Below, piece by piece: positions 11,531-23,008 of a DNA stretch of 64,000 bases. The DNA comes from Mangifera indica (lineage: Eukaryota; Streptophyta; Magnoliopsida; Sapindales; Anacardiaceae): the NCBI RefSeq assembly GCF_011075055.1, contig NC_058138.1, positions 5,910,001 through 5,974,000 on the forward strand, read 5' to 3'. The notes below the pieces were generated by a model, which saw only the letters and a list, made by a program, of their open reading frames with translations, did no database searches and was not told the origin of the DNA. How positions within the stretch are numbered: position 1 is the stretch's first letter; each line of letters opens with the position of its first letter. A program made the translations under genes and the position numbers.

Positions 11531-12593
11531 GGCCAAAAGACTTGTTCCCACCTAAGGTATAGTGAAATTCTAAAGTGATCCCCTCCAACTTTTGAAAACC
11601 TAAACACCCATCTGTGAGTAAAATTTTGCTAAAAAACTTAATTAAAGTTAAGGGCAAAATTATCTTAATAATAATATTAAAAACTATATAATCATTTACA
11701 TTTCCTCCTTAGGTTTTAAAAACTAACATTTCACCTCTGGATAAAGTTTTTCAATTTTGAAAAATCACATTCCCCCCCCCCCCCCTAAACCTAGAGTTTT
11801 TCTTCTTCACCTCTCCAACCACCATCTCCATCTCCATCTCCGAAGATAGTCGAATACACCCTAAACTGTTCCTGTCGAAGTCTTCTCACCATCTGACCAT
11901 AGAAAGTTGAATTTTCAGAGGAAAATCGTTTGGAAATCTAGACAATTTTCGTCTTGTGAAGACATCTGGATAAAAATCTTCTGAATTTTTAGACTATTTT
12001 TGTTTGGATTTCTAGGCAATATGGCTCGAAGAGAGACAATCGAACTTTTCTTTATATATTAGGGTTGAAAGCGTCATTGCCAGTGGTTGGATAGTAGTCG
12101 AAGTTGGGAGGAAGAAAACCCTAAGTTTTGAGGGGGGTGGGAATCTACTTTTCAAAGTTTGAAAACTTTAGGCTAGGGTGAAGTTGTTAATTTTTAAAAC
12201 TTAGGATGAAAAATATAATGAATTTTATGTTTTTAAAATTTTTTATTAAATAATAGTTTTTTTTTTTGTTAACTCAGGGGAACCATTGTAGTAAACCCCG
12301 AGGAACCATAGCCACCTAGACCCATAACTATGGCTCGGGTAAATCAAGGGATAAACTTTATTGTGGAATATCACATTTGGGGCCACCTAAACCCTAGACG
12401 TTTGCAAATGACCCTTGACCCTTCATCACTTAGGCCAACTCTTGGGGTTTAATTAAATGATGATTTTACCCTTAACTTTTATTGAGTTTTTTAAACAAAA
12501 TTTTGTTCATGGGTGAGTGTTTAGGTTTTCGAAAGTTGGAGAGGATTACTTTAGGATTTTGCTATACCTTCAGTGGGATCAAGTCATTTGGCC
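11531..12593. mobile_element. Non-autonomous Mutator-like element, copy 1
   Basis: Both ends carry GGCC in inverted orientation (GGCCAAAAGACTTGTTCCCA on the left, ..AAGTCATTTGGCC on the right) with long inverted repeats of about 200 bp. It is flanked by a perfect 9-bp target duplication TAAAAGGAA (11522-11530 and 12594-12602). Nine-base duplications with long terminal inverted repeats are diagnostic of the Mutator superfamily. The interior (about 11770-12170) is less AT-rich, starts with a C-run at about 11773 and has no transposase. Two related copies lie at 21268-21963 and 50581-51255. The 83-residue frame across the left end is only the inverted repeat being open. Confidence 0.9.
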
Positions 12594-12609
12594 TAAAAGG
12601 AAATACAAA

Positions 12610-14231
12610 AAGTGAAGGAACAAAAAAATGGGTTTATTTGGCTAGCAACACCACCTCTAAAAAGAATTTGGTCAGTGTTACTAGGTTATCATAAAAAAAT
12701 GGGTTTATTGTTTTTAATATTATAAAAAGAGGTCTTTAATAGAAAAAAAAATAGTTGTTAAAAGTATGTTTTTCATTGTTAAAATTCTTTAATGATGAAA
12801 AAAATCTCGTTGCCAACAATCATTTATAACCTCCACTGTTAGAAGTATTAACAACAAAAAAACAGTCATGTCGTTAATATAAATAACAAGGGATACATGT
12901 CTCATTGTTAAAAATAGTAATAATAATGAATATTTTGGTCGCTAAAACAATACATTGGGTCGTTGAAAATAATATCAACGATAAATATTCTCATCATTAC
13001 AATAATATTTACCAATCACTAAACATAATATTAATAATGAATATTTCTGTCGTTATAACAATATTTACTGATCACTAAATATAATATCAATAATGAATAT
13101 TTATGTCGTTATAATTATATTTACTAGTCACTAAACTTTTCATCGTTTTCAGTAAATACACCAATCACTATACATAATACTAATAATAGATATAACTACT
13201 TGCTAAACAAAAAATCGATGAAAATATTTCTGTCGTAATACCTATATATAATGATCAATAAAATAACAACAAAAGTTGTGAACAAATTATATCGAATCAA
13301 CCATAATGTCAATCCAACAATCAAATGAAAATATAGGTTATACAATAAAAATAAATTCATAAGAAGTCTTTCATTTATCTAATCAATAATCATTCCAAAA
13401 GTTACAAAAAACATAAAGAAAAAACATATCAATAATAAAATAGCTAAGGAAACAAAATAGATTTCATAGAAACAAAGGATCATCAATCCCAAGATTATCA
13501 TGTATGAGGTTTAAGGATACAACACCCATCTAACAAAAATTGCCAAAATTCTTTCATATTGTCTAGCTTTAAGCATTGTTTGGAAAAAATTTAATCATTT
13601 ATCTATGTCTTGACCCACTCTTCTTTATCTATCACAGTGATGGGATCATCCCTTACACTCTAAACCCGTACTAGAGAATAGTGAATCAGACAAAATATTA
13701 TTTATAAATTTATACAATGTTGAACTTGGTAAAGAGATACTCACAATAAGAATAAGTTTAAAGGAGTTCCCATTATCACGTATAACAAGTAAATCAATCT
13801 TTTTATCTCTTTTTCTTGGAATTGTGACCTATAAGAAACACATTTACTCTTAAAACATAAATAGATTAATTAATATTCATAATAAATAAACACATTGATG
13901 CTTTTTTTTCTATTGTTATTAATAAATCTATTTCATAAAAATTTTCATAAGTTTTTTTTTATTAAATAGATTAATTAATATTCATAATAAATAAAAAAAA
14001 TGTTTATATTGACTAAAAATATATATATAAATGTCTAAAAATAAAGTAAGGGGTGTTCGAGTTTGGTTAAAATTGTATCAATCTCTAATATTTTATATAC
14101 CTATAAGACCAATAATGATGAGTTTGTAAGCTTTTTTAGTGAGAAAATTAAAAATCCGTCATTGAAAGTATAAGACTAATAAAGACGGGACATTTATCCC
14201 TCCTTAAAGACAATTCTCTTTTTGTAGTGAC
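12610..14231. mobile_element. Probable CACTA-like element remnant
   Basis: The right end reads TTTTTGTAGTG at 14221-14231, the complement of the CACTACAAAAA terminus of CACTA (En/Spm) elements. Between about 12770 and 13260 there are many degenerate repeats of about 60-70 bp (aataatgaatatttctgtcgttataacaat.. and ..actgatcactaaat), resembling the subterminal transposase-binding repeats of this superfamily. I cannot find a matching CACTA left end, and no transposase is visible, so the left limit is arbitrary. Confidence 0.4.
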
Positions 14232-14422
14232 ACTTCCAACTCAAATCTTTCTTTGAACTTCCTCTACAATTTAGATTATCATGTTCAATATGCTAAATAA
14301 GCCTCTCTATAAACACACAACTCTCAACTAGACCAAGCTTAGTAATATCAACCATGCACCCTCAACCCCTTACCATCCATAATCTATATATGTGTATTTT
14401 TTTTCCTTTTTTTTTTTTTTTG

Positions 14423-14740
14423 TGTAAACACAAGAATAGTTGTATAATTCTCAATATTTCATATGAAGAAATTACAATCATTATATTAGGGAATGAAAAC
14501 CTAATTTAGGAAGGACTATCAATACATTCTTGTTTTACATGATACAATTACCTAATCCTATTTTAGAGAAATCCTAACCTAATATGTACAACTCAACACT
14601 CCCCCTCAAGCTGGAGCATATAAACCATATGCACCAAACTTGTTACAAAAGAACTCAGTATGAGGACAAACTTAGTGAGAACATCTACAAGTTGATCATT
14701 GGAGCTGATATGATTGGTCATGATACATCTAAACAATTTT
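14423..14740 (-). mobile_element. Copia 3' end: polypurine tract and short LTR
   Basis: On the minus strand the tail of a copia RNase H region (NDQLVDVLTK, the conserved Q-x-A/V-D-x-L/F-T-K motif) is followed by frame-shifted C-terminal sequence. Then come a polypurine tract TTGAGGGGGAG (14599-14610) and an LTR starting TGTTGAGTTGT (14598) and ending GTTTACA (14423), about 176 bp. No second LTR is seen. The T-run at about 14400-14420 follows directly. Confidence 0.65.
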
Positions 14741-15019
14741 GCATATAACAAGATTAATCTTTTTATATAATTAAACTTGAACTAATTACATCAAATTAGA
14801 GAAAAACTTAAATCCAATAATTGTCTACCATTGTTACACCAAAAAAGTGAAAAATTTGATATATATTTTCATTAAATTAAGAATACATAGACCCTTCATT
14901 TGGATACACTCATATTACCGCTAAATCTTTCTTGGGCAGCTATTTGCTTGCAATTTCTTTTCTTTGCAATTGCACACACTATTTAATGGATCCTTCTACA
15001 CAATCTGTACCTTCTTATT

Positions 15020-17760
15020 GGATATAGATTTTCACTATAAAGCGAAATTATATCTATTTATTGAGTCATCCGCCTTACGATTGATCCAAGAAACTTATTC
15101 ATTTTCAATGAATTTTTGATCCAATGGTAAGTCAACCAAAACCTAAATTGGTTTGTTTTCTTTATATTCCATCTCTTTTTTCAATGCATTTCAAAAATTT
15201 TCTTATCAAAAGATGAGACAATTTCTTTTATTATTTCAGGTTCTTCATCATCTTGAGGAGTGGTTATGAAAATCTCATTTTCAATTGAAAATGTCACTTG
15301 AATACTTTTGGATGTCCACTCTTATGCAATTGAGAATTAATGCTCCCATTATCCGAAATAGATTAAAGCTTAATCTCACTGCTCCCACTAGGTTAAGATA
15401 AACAAAACAAGCAATTATGGATCATTACTCCCACTATCCGAAATAGGTTGAAGCTCAATTGTATTTGTTCCCACTATTTAGAACAAATATAGATCTTATA
15501 TCTTATAACTCAACTAATGGTCATTAAGATATACCCATCCTTATTCGTTTCTCATCTCATTCAAATGAAACCTTTTATCAACATTATCCCTATTAAGAAA
15601 AATATCCTCTATGAATGTAGTATCTCATAATACAAGTTCAGTTAACCTTCCAATGGAATCCTCCCTAATGAACACATACCCTTTGAAGTGTTCAGCGTAT
15701 CTGGTAAAGATACATTCATTTCTTCTCAGTCCCAATTGTTCAAACTTATGGGAAAAGCTATGGATAGACATTGCTAACCACTAAGGTTACAATCAATTAA
15801 CTCAAGTTTTCTACCTGACCATAACTCATAAGGAGTAGAAGCAACTGGTTTAGTAGGCAATTGGTTAAGTACTCAAACAGCAATAAACATCATATCAACA
15901 CAAAGTGACTTGACGTTTTATTTGCGCCTTCATTGACTTAACCATTTCCAATAAAGTTTAGTTACTTTTCTTTGTTACACTGGTTGTTGCGAAGTTTTGA
16001 AATTACTATTTACCATACTATTTATTTTTTATTACTTAGTTTCTTGAACGTTTTGGACAAATACTCAAGACCTAAGTGAGTTCTTAAAACTCTTATCTAT
16101 TTTGTTTAATTGATTCTCAACCTCAATTATATATAGTGTCTAAAGTAGTCTACTGTTTCTGACTTATAGGAGATCAAACAGACAAGATGAATCAAGCATT
16201 GTTATCGATACTAGTAATAAAATATGAGATACATTCTCAAACTTTACATTCATAGGAAAACATATACCTAAGTATATATAAATTGCAAAGGAAGTCAAAA
16301 TTTTATAGCTTTGTCGAATGGTTTTCTAGAAGTTTTTCCAACTAGGCAATACTAACATGAGAACAGTTCTAATAATGTGAAAGTTCCTAATAAACTTTTA
16401 TAGGCCAATTTATTTAACCCATTTTGGCCAACATGTCCTAATTCAACATGTTATATATTTGCATTCATATCCATACATATAGAAGAAGCAAATAATGAAA
16501 AACTTAACATTATTAGAATGTAAGATGACAAACATCATATAACCATTCAACCAACAAACCAAAACTATAGAAGTCAATTCTATCACATTTCAATAAAACA
16601 CCCAGAGAAATTCAAATTATATCCTAGTTTAAAAAGAACAAATACTTTGACCAAGATTTGGTGAATATTTAGAGCATATTGAATTACGTGTAGGTATAGG
16701 ATTTGACCACCTTGCAAAACTTATTTGCTTGTGTCTATTCCTCTTACTACAACCCTTGTGTTGTTGCCTACATACATCCAATTCACTTTATTCCAAATTC
16801 AAAAGAAATATACTAAAGATCTTCTATCATGAACTACTTGGTCAGTGGCTTCTGAGTCCATAATCCATGTAGGATAATACTCAGTTAATATCATAGTAGT
16901 AGAAAACAAAGTTTCATTACTTTATGTTGAACAAGACTATCATTTTCAGCTTTATTCATTCACAAGCGATACAATTCTTGTTGCATCTATTGTAACTATT
17001 CATCTTGTTTTTGTCTTTTCTTCTAGTATTTTTGCCATTCTTCTCATTTCAATTCCTTGTTCTTATTCTTTGAGCATTATACGATCTCCTTCTTGTATTA
17101 GGACTTGAGCCACTCATTTTTAAAACTTGATTTTGTACCGTATACACGAGTACTAAGTTCAGCTGCTTTAAGGGCGCTTGTCCTCTAATTCTATGTGGCA
17201 AGAACAACTAACAAAAGTCTTTCTTTTCTTATTGTAGGTCATATGTACCATCATACGCTCCTACTATCAAGAAGGGATCGCTTTTCTAAATGAACCTATT
17301 GTTCATGTATCAGGTTACCTGTAGCTGACTTTAGTTTCATAATCAGATTTGACATTTAATCAAATTTAACAATCAACTGTCTTTATTTAGGGACTACAGT
17401 TCCTTCAAACTTTCAATTGAAACCATACTTATGACATATGCAGTTGAACATTACTGGTACTCATATACCAGATCGTTATTCATGAAACTGACCAAGATAT
17501 CACACTAAGTGAGCCTTGCTTCTTACATGCATGATGTGCGTCCATATCACGTTTATGTAAGGTACTGATTAGGTTTCTATCCCTTAGTTAGCCATGACTC
17601 TATCTTAACTTGATCTACAGCCTCCAAAGCCTTTTTGCTCATCTAGGATATTATGCATTCTAAATATCATACATTAAAATTCTCCCTATTCAGCATCATT
17701 CTCATTCAAATCAGCCATTAGTTTATAGGATGTTATGGTTAACTAGATCACAGAGATATC
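15020..17760 (-). pseudogene. Copia-2 gag-pol remnant
   Basis: Minus strand. From right: gag (about 17760-17160, with MHNILDEQ matching copia-1 gag); a knuckle/protease zone; GAG-pre-integrase (16900-16380, closely matching 1990-1500); integrase tail with VLNQLPTKPVASTPYELWSG (about 15880-15820) and SKGYVFIREDSIGRLTELV (about 15700-15640); then the start of reverse transcriptase with VLVDLPLDQKFIENE (about 15130-15070). The rest of reverse transcriptase and RNase H is lost. Stops and frameshifts interrupt every domain. Same family and orientation as copia-1, but older-looking. Confidence 0.7.
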
Positions 17761-19327
17761 TATATTAGACACAACGCTATCAATGCAATCAAATACACAT
17801 CAATTGTCACAATTACGTATTAAAATTTTAAAATAACTCACATAAGACACAAAATCGAAAATTTACTATGTTCCCAATCATCTTCTATAATACAAATGTT
17901 CAACATTTTAAACTTTAATCTAATTGAGCCAATATTAATTCTGGATGAGAATTTCATTAAATTCTAATAATCTCAGAATACTCACAATTTAACAAATATA
18001 TATGATACAACTCGTATTGATCTTTAAGTCACTTTATCCATGATAAAGTCTATATGAAATTTGAGTTAGGTCAAATACCTTGCATTTCGTTAATTTTGGG
18101 AATAACGTCAAAGTAGTGGATATCCCTTCTTACATTAATAAGCGTTGCTTTATAGCAAGCTATAATGAATCCACCTATCCCAAAAATTTCAAATTCTTGT
18201 CCCAAACAAGATCATTGATTACAGGGCTTATATTCATGCATGGATATTATCTCTTTTCCAATTAAGAGAATTCAACAGAGTATTGATAGTTTCAACATGC
18301 AATGTGATGGTCCCTAGTCAACAAACTTGCATGAAGCAGAAACATAGATTTTGAAACACCAATATGTGTTTTCGGAGAGTTGGAATGAGGTATTACATGT
18401 CTTTATGCACCATAAGACCCATGGAACACATCTCATATATATATTCGAGTATTACACAACTTTCAAGGATCGAAAAACAAGTTTCATTCATCAAAACGCA
18501 TTGGAAAGGGATCAAAAAATGACTTTGCACGTTCCTCCATGTGTCGTAAAAGAGTTAGCACACACTAGGAATGAGTCAAACGCACCATCACGCACCAAAG
18601 TAAGACTGTCACGTGTACGCACGCGCCTAGAATGAGTCAAACCCGCCATCATGCATTGGAATCAGACTGTCATTAGCTTTCATTGACTCACACATGCCGC
18701 CACGTGCCAAAGTAAGGTTGTCACGCGCGCAAATGCCTTGGTCAACAGTATGGTCAACCTTTGGACCATTGACCAGTAAATTGACCCGATGGGTGTTGAC
18801 TGGTATAGGTTGAACTGGTTGAGTCAATAGGTTGACCCATTAACTAACGGCTCTTGACCAACCCATTAACTAAATGGGTCGGGTAATCGGGTTTTTCCAA
18901 CCTGATTTCGACCCTGAAATCACGCATAAACCCTAAATTTTTATCCATTCAATTAACTAACTTTCGATGAGAAAACCATGGGGCTTTTGTATCCCAGGCG
19001 ATGGCCAGATGAATTGGTCAAAACAGCATTAATTCAAGTCAACCCAGCTTTTGTATCCCAGGCTAGAAAAAACACGCCTTAGGTCTTGTTTTTTTGGTCA
19101 ATTTTCATCGATTCCAACATTAATTTAAGTTGTTTTTCAATTTAAAACATGTAATACCATTCCAATCATTCATCCAACATGTTTCCCAACAACAATTTCA
19201 TGCAATTTTGGTCGAATTAAATTCGTGCCCGAAAATGAATTTTTTAATTCAACATTCAATATACAAATTCTAATTTACAGAATATATGCAATACGATTCA
19301 CAGAAAACATAACAAATGCATATCCTA
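17760..19327 (-). other. Leader of copia-2 with tandem repeats
   Basis: About 1.5 kb between the primer-binding site and gag, matching the long leader of copia-1. Around 18565-18740 a unit of about 55-65 bp recurs three times with drift (gaatgagtcaaac-c-ccatca, ..gaatgagtcaaacccgccat, ..attgactcacacatgccgcc), each with aagtaagactgtcacg-type sequence. From 18740 to 18890 short GGTTGACCC/GGGTTGACC-like motifs recur on both strands. Short ORFs here (18080-18265, 18351-18635, 18627-18827) show no family features. Confidence 0.5.
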
Positions 19328-19340
19328 GCTCTGATACCAA
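19328..19340 (-). other. Primer-binding site of copia-2
   Basis: Minus strand TTGGTATCAGAGC, a full match to the plant copia primer-binding consensus (initiator Met-tRNA). The LTR begins at 19341. Confidence 0.85.
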
Positions 19341-19695
19341 TGTTGGAATAATTAAATATGTCAGGATCAAATTCTATGGATTCTATAAATAAAGATTTGT
19401 GTACCCGTTTTAATTTTTGATGAAGCGTCTTTGAATACTGTACAAGGTGTTGACATTAGTCTATTTCCAGGACGTCATTTGCCTATGAATTGATTTTTAT
19501 TTGGGAGACAAATTTATTGTGCATTGGTTTTTTTGCAGGAGAGGAAGAGAGATCTTTTCTTTAAAAAAAATGTTATATCCATAGGCAGACAGTTTGGACA
19601 ATTTATATATGTCCAACTGCCCTCCAACTCCCTCTTATAACTGCCATTGGCAATTATATTGAATCAAGTTGGATCGACCCGTCATGAATGGACCC
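19341..19695 (-). repeat. 5' LTR of copia-2, truncated
   Basis: Begins TGTTGGAATAATTA beside the primer-binding site. It shares the segment ttggatcgaccc..atccaata (about 19668-19705) with the LTR of copia-1, then stops where leucine-rich-repeat coding sequence begins. The break is close to 19705. Confidence 0.55.
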
Positions 19696-19935
19696 GAATC
19701 CAATATCTTGAAAAACTTGATCGATCTCTCATTCAATAACTTGAATGGTTCAATCCCTAGCAAGAAGGAAATTTTGTCCAATTTGCACGGAGTTGTTCAT
19801 TTTTCCCATAGTTTATTCAGTGGTTCAATTCAAGCTAGTGTAGGAAATCTTCTTGAGACGGTTTATATTGATCAATTCTAACTTATAACAATTTGAGTGG
19901 ACCGATTCCGCAAAGCCATGTTGTGATGGTCAAGT
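19696..19935 (+). pseudogene. Leucine-rich-repeat receptor-kinase ectodomain fragment
   Basis: Plus-strand reading gives LKNLIDLSFNNLNGSIPS, then SNLHGVVHFSHSLFSGSIQ and, after a +1 frameshift and stop near 19880, LTYNNLSGPIPQ. These are plant extracellular 24-residue LRRs (LxxLxLSxNxLxGxIPxx). About three repeats survive; no signal peptide, transmembrane segment or kinase is present. It is a gene fragment abutting the copia-2 LTR. Whether the LTR inserted into the gene or a rearrangement joined them cannot be told here. Confidence 0.7.
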
Positions 19936-19989
19936 GCAAATTCACCATCCTCATGATTTGACAAGGGAAACTCATTGTGTGGAGAATAA

Positions 19990-20465
19990 TTGAAGAGAAA
20001 GAGAGTAGAGACCCACCAATAGAGAAAGAGAGAGAAATAGAGGGTATGTGTTTTAGTATGGTCACTTGACTTGATTTGACAATATCAGGGTATTTGAAAC
20101 CTTTCATTAATGGAATTCCATACTTATAATTGATAAAAAAAAATTTAAATATCTATCCAAAATTTAGTATATTGTTGCGCACTCAAAAATTTTTATTAAA
20201 ATTAAATATAAAATTATTATTTATTAATAATATTAAAATAATTAAAATTATATTGCATTTTTATTTTTGTTTAAAAAACTAACAATTTCTCTTAAAATTA
20301 AAATGCCTTATATATTTAAAAAACTAAATTTTTATTAAACATATCAAACTAATCATCTTAATTAAATTCATAAAACAACATTAAAAAGACAATATCAAAT
20401 AATCAGCGACTAAACATACCATTTATCTGCTTTCATTATTGGGTTGGTTCAACGTAAAGTTAAAA
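19990..20465. repeat. Spacer sequence homologous to the 51.6-53.7 kb region
   Basis: The stretch agagtagagacccaccaatag.. (about 20005-20110) matches about 51660-51760. The stretch ctaatcatcttaattaaatt..aacaacattaaaaag (about 20345-20460) matches about 53520-53650. It is AT-rich and noncoding. This suggests a wider dispersed or duplicated segment in which the LRR fragment may be embedded. Confidence 0.5.
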
Positions 20466-21267
20466 GTTATCCACAACAGTAGCATTTCCTCATGTTATAT
20501 TAATGATAATTGATATGTTATGAAATAGAAATTAACTTATACAGGATGCAATCCAGTGAAAGCGCCAACTCTTGGGTTTCTTAACAATAAGCCACCTGAT
20601 GCAAGGAATCTGCATTCGTTTCATCCAGTAATTATTATTTTTTTGGCTTAAAGAAAGAAAATAATTACGATGAAACCAGATTCATTCTTCCCATCTAACG
20701 AAATATGATGTTGATAAAAATACAAGTCTCCCAAAGAACCCTAGCAATCCTTCAAAAAAGGGATTCCAGATCCCAACAAATTCTGTAAAAGCTGCACATA
20801 TTCACAGAATAAATTAATATAATCTTGTTTTTCTTGGGGTTGACTATACCGTGTTTAGTAACTGATCTCACAATAACTGCGATAAATAAGTTTAAAGTTT
20901 AATTTTAAAATGTTACAAACCACACAGCTCCAGAATACCAGCCCAAAGAATGTTTCGCAATGTTCAAAAGGTCGATTTCTCAAGCATCATTGTGATCAGT
21001 GATCAATTCCAAATTCTAGTTCAAGAATCCAATCTTTGAATGGGCATGAATATTGCTTTCACATGACCTTTCAGTGCCTGTGAGGATGAAGAGCCCGTTA
21101 CTTCCTGTTGCGGATAACATAGAGGAAATAGAACTTTAGTCAAGGAGTTATGTAAACAAAGGTTAATATGGAGTGGCAGAGGAACAAACATGAATATGGC
21201 AAATTATACTTCATGTATGTTTTTGGTGGCTATCTGCTAGTTTCTAGTTACAAGGTAATTAAATTAA
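20466..21267. other. Noncoding stretch with one possible terminal exon
   Basis: Mostly AT-rich without ORFs of note. The only coding-like piece is the small minus-strand exon candidate at 21021-21104, described separately. Confidence 0.35.
21021..21104 (-). pseudogene. Possible last exon of an unrecognised gene
   Basis: On the minus strand an acceptor-like CAACAG precedes 27 codons ending in TGA (SSSSQALKGHVKAIFMP in the middle). No upstream exons were identified, and no family is recognised. The evidence is only the splice acceptor and coding-like composition. Confidence 0.2.
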
Positions 21268-21963
21268 GGCCAAGAGACTAATTCCCACCTAAGTTTTAGT
21301 GAAACTCCAAATCCCACATGCTAACTTTCAAAAACTCAAAGTTCCACCCATCACTTAACTTCTGTTATAATTTTTTGTTAGAGTTAAGAGTAAAACCGTC
21401 ATTTTATTAGTAATTTTTAAAAAATTATAAATTTTCTCCCAAGTTTTGAAAACTAACAACTTCACTTTTATCTAAACATTTTCAATTTTGAAAAGTGATT
21501 TTTCCCTCCCCCACTTAGTTTTTTTTTTCTCTCATTTGCAGCCACCACTCCATCTCCAGTGACCTTCTATTCTCACCCTCACCATCAGAATCAATCAACC
21601 GACCATCATGGGAAGTTGTAGGATGAAAAGACGAACGATTCCAATGGTGAGGGTGGGAAGAGGAATTTGCCAAAGATAGAGTGGTGGCCATAAAGGGGAG
21701 AGAAAAAAACATAGGTGTGGGGGCAAAATAATCACTTTTCAAAATTGTAAATGTTTAGGTAGATAAAAGTGAAGTTGTTAGTTTTCAAAATTTATATGAA
21801 AAATGAGATTAATTATAATTTTTTAAATATAACTGATAAAATGACGGTTTTAGTCTTAATTATAACAGAAATTAGGTGATGGATGAGATTTTAGGTTTTT
21901 GAAAGTTGACGGATGAGAGTTTAGGATTTCACTAAACCTTGGGTGGGAATAAGTCTTTTCGCC
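21268..21963. mobile_element. Non-autonomous Mutator-like element, copy 2
   Basis: A 696-bp element with inverted repeats of about 240 bp at both ends (left ggccaagagactaattccca; right ..gggaataagtcttttcgcc, where the terminal GGCC has become CGCC). Perfect 9-bp target duplication TTAAATTAA at 21259-21267 and 21964-21972. The interior (about 21505-21735) is relatively GC-rich and differs from the interiors of copies 1 and 3. A 75-residue minus-strand frame there is not recognised. No transposase. Confidence 0.9.
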
Positions 21964-21972
21964 TTAAATTAA

Positions 21973-22620
21973 TTACCAGTCCCATGATTTTTTTTAAAGC
22001 AATTAAAATATTGAGTCATAAGCTTTTAACTAATTTCGATACTGTATAATGAAACTGCTTAAATATGACACGTCCACTATCATCAAAGAAATAGCAATCA
22101 TCACAAACATTTGATCGTGATGAAGAGATAGGCTTGGTAATTGAAAAAATTATATAAAAACACTAAAAAACTGTAAATTCATTTTTTTTAAATTGTGTGT
22201 ACGTGTGTGTGTGTGTCTATATATATATATATATTAAGCATTTGACAATATTAAATTTGAATTTACATGCATATGATTTAGTTAGGACTGGTGACTCAAG
22301 TGGTGGAGATTAGGACATTTAGGATGATAATGGTGAGGTTGGTAACTGTGAGTCGATGTTGGCGATAATAATGGCGAGAGTGGTGAACGTGGGCTTCAAA
22401 AGTTAATTAAGGCTGAACACTAGATATTATTAAAAGAAACTCAAAAAGATGCTTCTTGAAGAAGCAAAATTATTGGGTCTCTCTATCCCATGAAGAAGAA
22501 GGATGGAAATGATTATAATCTCGGGTTCAAAAGTCTAGTTATTCGGCAACACTTAGATAAAGATTGTGATGCTACATGTGATAATCTCTCTAAGGTTCTT
22601 ATTATTAAGTGACAAGTGAA
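21973..22620. other. Noncoding stretch with a (GT)n(TA)n microsatellite
   Basis: AT-rich. A gtgtgtgtgtgtgt run followed by a tatatata run lies at about 22196-22236. Nothing gene-like seen. Confidence 0.5.
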
Positions 22621-23008
22621 CGACTGTATCCCAACCATTTGGCTCATTTGAGCTGAACACCAAGCCAAGCAAAAGTCAGCTCAGATCGCATCCAATAGCC
22701 CAAATATTAAGTAAAAATCATTAATAATGATGCCATTATAGATATAAATGTCATTGTACAAATTTTATAGGGCTAAAGATGCAACCCATAAAAAGCCTAA
22801 TAGGCCTGTTCCCCTACTTAACAGAAAACTTACCCAAATGACAGAAACCAAAACAGCACCACAATCAAAACACTAAATTCCCGGATTCAATCTCAGTCAC
22901 TTTTAGATCAGTGATTAAGCTTCCTTGTACTGCATATTTCATTTCTGTTTTGTTAGGGTGCTGTTTGAGTGATGCCAAATTGTCTTAACTTGTTCATAAG
23001 CGCCTTCA
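22620..23008 (+). promoter_or_regulatory. Promoter/5' UTR segment, copy 1 (PPR-A)
   Basis: One of four related segments in the window (others near 36900, 54085 and 61320). The core is a drifted palindrome gcctaataggcc at 22795-22806; the best-kept copies read GCCCAATGGGC, two inverted Site II elements (TGGGCY). In plants TCP-type factors bind Site II elements in promoters of genes for mitochondrial and growth-related proteins. The PPR-A start codon follows at 23009. Confidence 0.55.

Noticed and set aside
11191..11657. 123-residue plus-strand and 83-residue minus-strand ORFs
   Set aside because: They run across the left end of Mutator-like copy 1, and the opposite frames look more coding-like; treated as shadows.
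18565..18740. Possible CRISPR-like array
   Set aside because: Repeats are too long, drifted and contiguous with no spacers, and the DNA is plant nuclear; they are leader repeats of a copia element.
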